From assembly GCA_015680685.1 (NCBI GenBank), contig MNCI01003588.1, forward strand, positions 1,059,558 through 1,123,557: a stretch of 64,000 nucleotides of DNA. Reading direction: 5' to 3'. Below, piece after piece: positions 56,557 to 64,000 of the stretch. The stretch's first letter is position 1. Each line of letters starts with the position of its first letter. This stretch comes from Gnetum montanum. Lineage: Eukaryota; Streptophyta; Gnetopsida; Gnetales; Gnetaceae. The notes under the pieces are model-generated. The model saw nothing but the letters and a program-made list of their open reading frames with translations. It was not told where the DNA came from and searched no databases. The translations under genes were made by a program, and so were the position numbers.

Positions 56557-57979
56557 TCACCTTAATACAAATGGACCATGTTCATTGCAATTCTCATTTA
56601 GCATATGCCACAAGTACATTTTTCTCCAAACTTGATGAATTCCAAGAGAACTTAGAATTTTCCATATCATGGTCTTCCAATATGTTGAAACATAATCAGA
56701 AGTAAATTTCAACTCTTTACAAAGTACCAAGTGATGCATAAAGATTATTGGATACATTTCACAAGTATATCCATTTTCTTATTTCAGAAGACCTTCAACT
56801 GTAATTACATTCCATTTTGAAGCTACTTTTTTTTCTCTCCCTTCATGTAACATTCCATTCCTAGATGTTATGAAAACACGATTGCTTAATTTATCGCATT
56901 CATCATTTTCTTAAATAGTATAACAAAAACATCATAAATACTTAATAAATGAATTAACTGGTAAATAAATAATTGGTACCATGGAATAGAAAAGAAAAAT
57001 AAAAAAAATTATTAATAGGAAAAAGTACTGTAATGCCCTCTCAATTGTCTTCCCATGCCACTTAAGCCTTAGAGGCAATCCGACACTACCACCATGGTTA
57101 GGCTATCCAGCCAAAGGGGTGATCAATCCATTCTTGTCCTGCTTCACTTGGCTCTTGTCACATTCCTTTCTTTACTTCACAAATCCATGCTAACACAATC
57201 TCAAAACCCAACCTTAAATGGCATATGTCAAATTGATTCTTAAGGAATACTTAAATAATCATAACTCCTCATAATAGGGTGCCCCTTCATTTGAAGGTTA
57301 ATTACATTGTTACAATTTGTTTCCACCCTTAACAAGGGATGAGACATTAACTTAACTTCCATGACATCATCAAAGTAAACAAACTCACCATCAAATAAAT
57401 AGTCAATCAAATTTAACATCAATTTTCTAATTGCTGCAAGATGTTGTGAAGAAGGCATTAAATCATAAGAACCAAAATTTTATATGCTAGTACGTAAAAA
57501 ATAATAAGAACCTAATGCTCACCAGTGTTCAAAGGAAGATAGAAGAATGTGTGTCCAGATTACAAGAATTGATCCCAACATGTTTTATCTTTAAGCTCTT
57601 TCACTCTTTAACAATATCTATTTCTATGAAAAAATCATCTACTTCTTCTACCAACGTATCACTTTCAACATTTATGATATGTCTTTTGCTACTTTTCTTT
57701 GATAGCTAGCTCATTCTTGCATGGAAGTTGTATGATATCTACAATATCATTTGCATTGAAGGTGAAATTTTGACCTTGTACAATGGCTTGCAAAGTATTT
57801 ACTCCATCCGAGACACCATCAGTCAACCATTCATAAAAATTATAAACAACATTTCTATCATAATAGCCTTTCATTATCATCCAATTATATATTCCAATTT
57901 TCTTTAATAGGAATTCCTGGCAACTCCAATATACTTTCAACATTACATTCACAAAGTAAGGTGATAGTTGCAATTTCAA
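56557..57979 (-). pseudogene. Decayed ORF of unknown function, possibly transposon-related
   Basis: Three minus-strand open pieces lie in line. 57979-57689 contains RNVVYNFYEWLTDGVSDGV and VQGQNFTFNANDIVDIIQLP. 57458-57240 contains AIRKLMLNLIDYLFDGEFVYFDDV. 56757-56557 contains YVSTYWKTMIWKIL. The 'FYxxL...VxGxxxxFxxxxIxxxLxxP' pattern followed by 'LxLLLxxLxxG' recalls the putative plant transposon protein domain common in plant repeat DNA. This kinship is inference and weak. Flanking degenerate repeats fit a transposon body. Confidence 0.3.
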
Positions 57980-58129
57980 AAATTAAATAACATTTAGAAT
58001 AACATAACACAAACAAAATTGATAAACAATTATATTAATATATTTTTGAAATAACTAAAATCACTCATGATTGATTATAACTTTAAAATCACTTAGCCAA
58101 CTATAGCTATGCTGTATTAAAATTAACAT

Positions 58130-58720
58130 TATTAGCACAGACTAGAAACAATGCTACAAGATTGTGGGTTGCAGTTCACTTGTAGTCTTAATGCTAGTAG
58201 ATTGTGAGGCCTAGTTATTACATAATCAAAAACCAAAACAAAATAAAAAATAGTGTCATGAAACTGTGGGTCATAGTGTGGCCATAGTTTATCATTTCAA
58301 ATAGATATTAATAAACAATGCAAGGTGCATGTCTCTTGCAATTGGCTATTGCAAGGTACCATGAAACTGTGCATCACAGTCTAATCGTAGTTTTCAAATA
58401 AAAATATATTTGAACAAATAGTGTGAGGCATAGGTCTCTTGCAATAAAAAATTGAGACATAAAAAACGATGCCATGAAACTGCGCTTTGTAGTGTGGTCA
58501 CAATTTTACATAAAAATAAATCTAGAATTGTGGAATCATGCAAGTCACAGAAAATCACATGTTTCATACTTGCAGTGCAACTTCCATAGAATCACATTGA
58601 AAAAGATGTGAGATGCCTTTTGTCACATATTTAAAACATTTTTAAATAAAAATGTGCAAAATGCATAGCCTCACACTTGCAAAGAAAAAAAAATTACAAG
58701 TCTCATATACTCGCACTAAA
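58130..58720. repeat. Degenerate repeats with 'atgaaactgtgnntcanagt' phrases
   Basis: At least four units of about 110 bp: 'gccatgaaactgcgctttgt', 'ccatgaaactgtgcatcaca', 'tcatgaaactgtgggtcata', each followed by 'gtgtggncnnagttt' and a T/A-rich spacer. Confidence 0.55.
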
Positions 58721-59197
58721 ATTGAACCTAAACCCTAAACCTTAAACCTAAACAAGCAAACGAATGTTATATTTTAGAAAAAAATAGAAAATCGGTTCAG
58801 GTTCACTTACCAAATGGAGCAAAGCATAGAGCGTCAAAGTGACAGTGATAGCAATGGAGCAACTACAAAGAGCACAACATTAGCAGTAGAGTAGCAGAGC
58901 ATAGTGGGTGGGAGAAGGCACATGAATTTTTCACTAGGTTAAGGAGAGGAAAACGTGATTTTTCTTTTACCTTGTTGGGTTAGGGAGATGAAAATGTGAT
59001 GTTTCTTTACCCCATGCATGATGGGTTAGTAAAATTCCATAGATGGCCATGGGTGGATGCTTGACCGCTATGGCATGTATGCCATCATACATGCCCATAG
59101 GTCATTCATGGCCTAATGAGACCAAAAGTAACCTTTGCTGCTATGATCCTAACCACACTTTTAGTGGTACTATCCAAACTTTTATCCCACTCAACAT
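58721..59197. other. AT-rich spacer, no gene seen
   Basis: Includes 'aaccctaaaccttaaaccta' (58731-58751), which resembles degenerate plant telomere-like AACCCTAAA, and a local dyad at 59040-59110. No coding signal. Confidence 0.4.
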
Positions 59198-59400
59198 TGA
59201 GGTATTAGGCCAGCAGTAAGACTCTTGATTTGAAAGTTTCAAGTCATGGGTTCAATTCTAGTAGACAATGCTAAGTTATAAAATTCTAATTAGACTCTAC
59301 TATGAGGTAAATCAATGGGTTTCATTCTCGACAAATTGAGACAATGATAGATAGTATCTAACATCAACTATTCTAAAATAATATTAAGGATTTCAACTAG
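59198..59400 (+). repeat. SINE-like fragment 2
   Basis: Head with GAGGTATTAGGCCAGCAGTA (A-box-like) and ATGGGTTCAATTCTAGT (B-box GGTTCAATTC), then 'gctaagttataaaattctaa'. tRNA-derived pol III promoters have this layout. Confidence 0.6.
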
Positions 59401-59689
59401 ATAGTCATCATGGTCTCATGACATAGAAAGATAAATTTAGATTATAGGTTATAATATATGCTTTTATGATGTAATTGTAGGTAATATTTTATAATATTAC
59501 CTAAGAAAATATTACATGCAAGCTTTCTAGCACATAGTTCTTATTTTTATTTTTATTTTTTTGGTAGATGTTTTTTCATCCATGAGATTTGGCAAGTTTT
59601 ATAATCAGTTGTCAATCTAATGACTAGCATTGATAGATGTTTATTTTTTTTTTTTACATTTTATTTTCTTCCACATGAACAAAAAATTA

Positions 59690-59790
59690 GCTCTTTATAG
59701 AGGTGAATGGTGAAAAAGAACTCATGTAACTGGCCCCATTTTGTTGGAATAAGGCTAGGATGATAATGATAATGATGATGATGATGCTTT
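59690..59790 (+). repeat. Au-like SINE 3' end with (GAT)n tail
   Basis: GAACTCATGTAACTGGCCCC, then TTGTTGGAATAAGGCTAGG, then about eight GAT/AAT triplets. Ending in 'ttgggaataaggct' plus a triplet tail is typical of the plant Au SINE family. Confidence 0.65.
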
Positions 59791-60569
59791 TTGATGTCAT
59801 TGCTAAGCATAGTATATATCATTGGGTTATGTGATTATGTCGCATGGTTAAGTTTCTAGGTTGTTTGTTTCTATTGGCAAGTTGATCTTCTTATTATCAT
59901 GTTTAAATCATGAAGGATAAATGAATAGCCTCTTGTTTTTTGATTTTTTTGTCACCCTAGGCTACTAGGATGCCCAACACCCTTGGTGAATGTTTATTGT
60001 ATTTTTTGCTTTTGCTACTATAATCTTTTTATCATTCTCCTTAAATAATAATTTAGCTAATAGTAAGAATATATGTCATCATGAGTTTTCCATCATAGAT
60101 ATTTCTTAGAGGACTTTGATTATTGCTAGATGGTGCTTTTGGATATTTTTCTTGCATATTTTAATAAATTTCTATTTGTACAATGTGATTTAGAAAACAA
60201 TTTGTTGTTAATGAATGCAATATTTTTTAATATTTTTATATAAATGAATTTTTTTTAAAATAAATTGATCCTAAATATAAAAACTTTGAATCATAAGGAC
60301 ATGATATTTCATCTTTAAAAAGTTATTTGAAATATAATAATAATTATTAATGGCTCACGGTAAGCTATAAACTCAAGGTCGTAATATCTTAATTTTTAAA
60401 TGGAGCTTACTAAATTCAATATTTTTTTAAAAATTAACACATTATGATTTTAATATATTCAATATTTTTCTAAAAAATATCTTTACTATTTTTCTAAAAA
60501 ATATCTTTACTTCACATATTACAACTTATGGTAGGGGCTTACACTAAAACTAGGGGTAGAAAATTTGTT

Positions 60570-60690
60570 AGAATTAGATAAGTTTATAATTTAACACTAA
60601 TCACTAGAATCAAACCCATCAAATCCATAACTTGGAGTTTTTAAATAAAGAGTCTTACCACTAGATTAATACCTCATTGTTGGTATAGCT
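60570..60690 (-). repeat. SINE-like fragment 3
   Basis: The minus strand has GAGGTATTAATCTAGTGGTA (A box) and ATGGATTTGATGGGTTTGAT (B-box region), body as in fragment 2. Confidence 0.6.
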
Positions 60691-61087
60691 TTAGTAGTAA
60701 CACCTTTATAGTCACCAATATTGGAATTTTATTTTTACTATATATCATATAAGAGGATTCAATTTCCTTAAAGGCTATCTTCTTCATTGATAATTATTGA
60801 TGTTATATATGCCCAAGAGATAGACTGGTTATATATATATATATAAATTCATTGGTTATACCAAACATTTTTTTGAAAAAATTTAATTACTTTATCAAGA
60901 AATTAAACATTGACAAAAATTTTGTTGACTATATGTTGTTGAGGTATTTATAGTCAAAATAAGTTTTGGATTATAACACCCATTCTTCTTCCCAACCTAA
61001 AAAAAAATTGAAAATTTTATGTTTCTTTTAAAATTTTATTATTTGTTTAATTTATGTTAATGAAAAATAACAAAATTCTATTGCAAC

Positions 61088-61160
61088 AATGAGGTGTTAG
61101 CCTAATGGTGTAGGTCTTGGCTTGGTAACCCCAAGTAATAGGTTGAATTCCCCACCACCC
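61088..61160 (+). repeat. SINE-like fragment 4
   Basis: GAGGTGTTAGCCTAATGGTG, CTTGGCTTGGTAACCCCAAG and GGTTGAATTCCCC. Head only. Confidence 0.6.
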
Positions 61161-61270
61161 TCCCTAAACAAAACTCTATTGAGTAAGCTTGAATAAGACA
61201 TATCATGATAAGCACTTTAAATTTAAGCCTTGTTTTAAGCCTATGTTAACTAAAATAGTCTTACAAAAAT

Positions 61271-61430
61271 AATGAGGTATAAGCCTAGAGGCAAGACTCT
61301 TAATTTGAAAGCTACAAGTCATAGGTCCAATTCTAATGGGAAATGCTAAGTTATAAAGTTCTAATTGAACTCTATATCTTGGGGTGTACTTATAATACAA
61401 TTATTTCAGGGTTCCAACATCACCCCTAGC
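61271..61430 (+). repeat. SINE-like fragment 5
   Basis: GAGGTATAAGCCTAGAGGCA, ATAGGTCCAATTCTAATGGG, then 'gctaagttataaagttctaa' as in fragment 2. Confidence 0.6.
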
Positions 61431-61599
61431 CTTACAAAATATAAACTTTATTAGTATAACATTCAATCTATTAAAAAATGTAAGAAATAAGCATATTATA
61501 TATATGAATTTAAAAAAATTTGGAATTAGTAAAAATGAGGAAACTTGTAGGTCATGGATTGCACTCCCAAATGGTGAAAACATAAAAAGGAAAAAAAAA

Positions 61600-61660
61600 A
61601 TGAGGTATTAGCTTATTGGTAAGAGTCTTGGCTTGGAAAACGAAAGTTATTGAGTACTTC
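61600..61660 (+). repeat. SINE-like fragment 6
   Basis: GAGGTATTAGCTTATTGGTA and GAGTCTTGGCTTGGAAAACG. Head only, after a poly-A run. Confidence 0.6.
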
Positions 61661-62426
61661 TGAAACTAGTCCAACAAATTTAAAAATTTGGTTTTAAAAT
61701 TAGATCCAAATTTAAATTTATGACATATGTCTAGGAAATTTAAATTATCAATTAATATTTTTCTAGAATTTTTTGAGCTAAAAGAATAAATATATAACTT
61801 TTGAAAATAAAACATTAGAGAGCCAACAATTAAGATAAGTATTTAATAGAACAAAGAGAGGACTAAGAATAGTTTTAAGGTAGTGTTTGATGAAAATAAA
61901 TTTCATTCTCATAATATTAAACTAGGTGTTTTAAGAAAGAACCTAGATTACCTAGCTTTTATACTTCATTACATTTAATAATATAAATTGACAAACCATT
62001 ACTTAGTTATAATTACTTTTCTTAATCAAACATTCTAATTACTTAATAGTTGAAAAAGAATGTTAAATAATATTCTTTGATCATTTCCTATGCATAAGAA
62101 GTAGATTAATATAGTTTTATTCATACAAATAATTTAGTCTTTTAAAAATTAAAAAAAATGAAACATGAAGCTAGAGTTTTTAAGTATAACTCTATACTAA
62201 TGTTTAACTAGTTGGAAGTTGGAAACTACCTAGAGTCTCCACACAAATGAGCAAGTTGAAAATTTTGTTTAAAAAATTTAAAATAAAAAATATCAACATA
62301 AAGTAAATAAGTTGGGTCAAGTTAGATTAGCTTTAACAAAAATTTTGATTGGTGACTAGCTATTATAAATTACAACTCATAATCAAGTCATAAAATACCT
62401 TTTTATTGCAATGTTAGATTGTAAGA

Positions 62427-62610
62427 ATGAGGTGTTAGCTAAGTGCTAAGAGTCTTTGGTATGGAAACCTGAAGGGTTTAATTTCAGTGGGCAATATTGA
62501 GTTATGGACTTAAAAAATAATAAATATTATTTTAGGTCAACATCACCTATTAAAGGTCTAAGAATTATGCATATCATCATCCTAGCCTTATTCCAAGAAA
62601 GTGGGGTTAT
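62427..62610 (+). repeat. SINE-like fragment 7 with an inverted Au-like tail
   Basis: Head GAGGTGTTAGCTAAGTGCTA and GGGTTTAATTTCAGTGGG. It runs to about 62565, followed by the reverse complement of TTGGAATAAGGCTAGGATG at 62570-62600. Two insertions in opposite orientation are likely. Confidence 0.55.
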
Positions 62611-62754
62611 AAATTGATATATCTCAAGTAAATTAAGAGTTATATGCTTAACAAGTAGGACAATTATTCCCTTGAATAAAAAAGAAGATTTCTAGATTTT
62701 TTTTTCATGGTAAAGTAAAAATAGACTATATTCATAAAATAAGATTTTTTTTTT

Positions 62755-63170
62755 CTTTGGAACACTAGTCTCAGTCAATTCGTTAGGTTGCATAGCTTTG
62801 TACTTGAAGGTACTAGGTAAACTTGACTTACCCTTACCCTCTAAAAAAATAAAAAAATATTTTAAAATCATATTAAAATGTTCTTAAAAACTTATTTTAT
62901 TTTATGTGTCAATGATGATAGGAGAATTTGCTATAGTCCTTGGCTAGCTAATTAACTTGCGTAGCTTGGTACGTGAAGGTTCTAGGAAAACTTGACTTGA
63001 CCTCTTGACCTTACCCTCTAAAAAATATTTTTTAAAGCATATTAGAATGTATTTTAAATCTTATTTTATTTTATGTAACAATGGCAATAGAAATCTTATT
63101 TTATTTTATATAACAATGATGATAGAAATATTATTTTATTTTATATATTAATGACAACAGATGCATCCAT
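62755..63170. repeat. Tandem duplication, about 180-bp unit
   Basis: 'gcatagctttgtacttgaaggtactagg...cttaccctctaaaaaa...ttattttattttatgt' recurs at 62790 and 62965, plus partial 'cttattttattttatataacaatgatgataga' copies to 63160. Confidence 0.7.
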
Positions 63171-63938
63171 CATAGTCCTAGCATTAAGGAGGAGTTGTTA
63201 AGGTAGACCCCTAAAACAAGAAAGAAAGTATATTAAAAAATAACAACAATAAGTCCACTTTATTAATATCATGTTCATGAAATGCAAAAAGTATATTAAG
63301 TCATAGTTTCAAAACACAACTAACATCATTAAGAGAGAAAGGACAAAACCATGTGAAATATTGGCAAAGAGGAAACCTATTTTAGAGGTTTTCTTTTTCA
63401 TTAATGGTAATACAAATGATGTAAAGAATAACTTAGAGAGCTTATAAATTTTTATTTAAGATAAGTGAAAGTATCCTCTATGAGTTTGAGAATTTTTACC
63501 CATAAAACTCAACTTGGATTTCTATATTAATGCTCTTCCTTCTAAACTAGCATTTGACATAATATGAAAAAGATGGTGATGGTAATTCAAATAGATAGAT
63601 AATAAGGATTTCAAAACTAAAATAAAATATTGGGAAAGAATAGTTGCAATGGTAAGTGTTCATGAAAGATCTCTCCCATTATTCATTCCTTCCTTTCTTC
63701 CCATTAACCAAAAACATAAAACTAGTAAATAATTGGCCTTTGACCCAAAGAAACTTCATCAAGGCCCCATGCCAAACAGGGAATGTTGGGATCAACTACA
63801 TGTAGTATCGATCTTTTGTAACTAGCTTCAAATTTTGATATCTAATCTAAAGAATATTATAAAGTTTCATGTTTTGTTGAGTTATTTAATCTTCCATTGA
63901 TTTTTTATAAAGTTGAGTAGGAAATTGTTAGTCCTTTT
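63171..63938. other. AT-rich DNA, no gene seen
   Basis: A possible SINE/TE end (GGGATCAACTACATGTAG near 63789) is the only structured piece; too short to call. Confidence 0.4.
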
Positions 63939-64000
63939 TGATGAGACATGATTTACACTAGGCCGCGATATCATGTCTTCTCCTGCGATATCGCGTACGC
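63939..64000 (+). repeat. Start of a further E-family LTR
   Basis: TGATGAGACATGATTTACAC matches the LTR start of D. It is followed by GCGATATCATG and GCGATATCGCGTACGC, the family's palindromes. No polypurine tract precedes it (CCTTTTT instead), so it is a 5' LTR or solo LTR on +. Confidence 0.8.

Noticed and set aside
58731-58751. Interstitial telomere-like repeat (AACCCTAAA-type)
   Set aside because: Only two or three imperfect units; chance in AT-rich DNA is likely.
61600-61660. A true tRNA gene
   Set aside because: A- and B-box-like words are present, but no cloverleaf with matching acceptor stem could be seen; copies carry SINE-like bodies.
63710-63830. TE/SINE end around GGGATCAACTACATGTAG
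   Set aside because: Too short and without a second copy in the window.

Overview
The window is repeat-rich nuclear DNA of a flowering plant or gymnosperm with a large genome. The evidence is plant Ty3/gypsy retrotransposons nested in one another, plant SINE-like repeats, plant-style introns, scattered assembly Ns, and no compact gene layout. The species cannot be named from the sequence. No intact host protein-coding gene was found; the nearest thing is a short YTH-domain-like exon remnant near 50.5 kb.

Layout. About 1-49.4 kb is one nest of LTR retrotransposons, readable to the base from target-site duplications (TSDs). The outermost recognisable layer is element E, an Athila-like element on +. 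Its pol is visible at 10,195-10,667 and 44,337-46,560, and its 3' LTR ends at 49,434. Two Tat/Ogre-like elements lie in E in opposite orientation, their 5' LTRs only 536 bp apart. Element A (-) runs from the left window edge to 10,131. Element B (+) runs 10,668-44,336 with TSD GAAGT, and is about 20 kb once nested DNA is removed. Two shorter E-family elements without RT, RNase H or integrase sit inside B, both on -: C (12,727-19,814) in B's 5' LTR, and D (23,848-30,245, TSD ACTAG) in B's protease gene.

B carries LTR, PBS, gag, protease, a 6.3-kb spacer, RT, RNase H, a second RNase H (the Tat-lineage mark), integrase, PPT and LTR. The spacer holds the most interesting object here: a multi-exon gene antisense to the retrotransposon, with its own TATA box. 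A diverged second copy lies in the same place in A (1-3,622, +). Intron positions and the encoded protein agree between the two copies. Related minisatellite blocks bracket this antisense gene.

All LTR families here carry arrays of dyad-symmetric motifs: GATATC-centred in the E family, GCTACGC/GCGTAGC hairpins in B, GACTATGC/GCATAGTC hairpins in A. In C and D the array lies directly upstream of the TATA box.

From 49.4 to 64 kb the DNA is AT-rich and older. It has the YTH-like remnant, local duplications, a roughly 226-bp satellite array (53.8-55.8 kb), a decayed reverse-strand ORF, and several tRNA-like SINE fragments at 59-63 kb. A further E-family LTR begins at 63,939 and leaves the window. 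Most coding remnants are broken by TAG (some TAA) stops where family members carry Gln or Trp, as expected of deamination at methylated cytosines.
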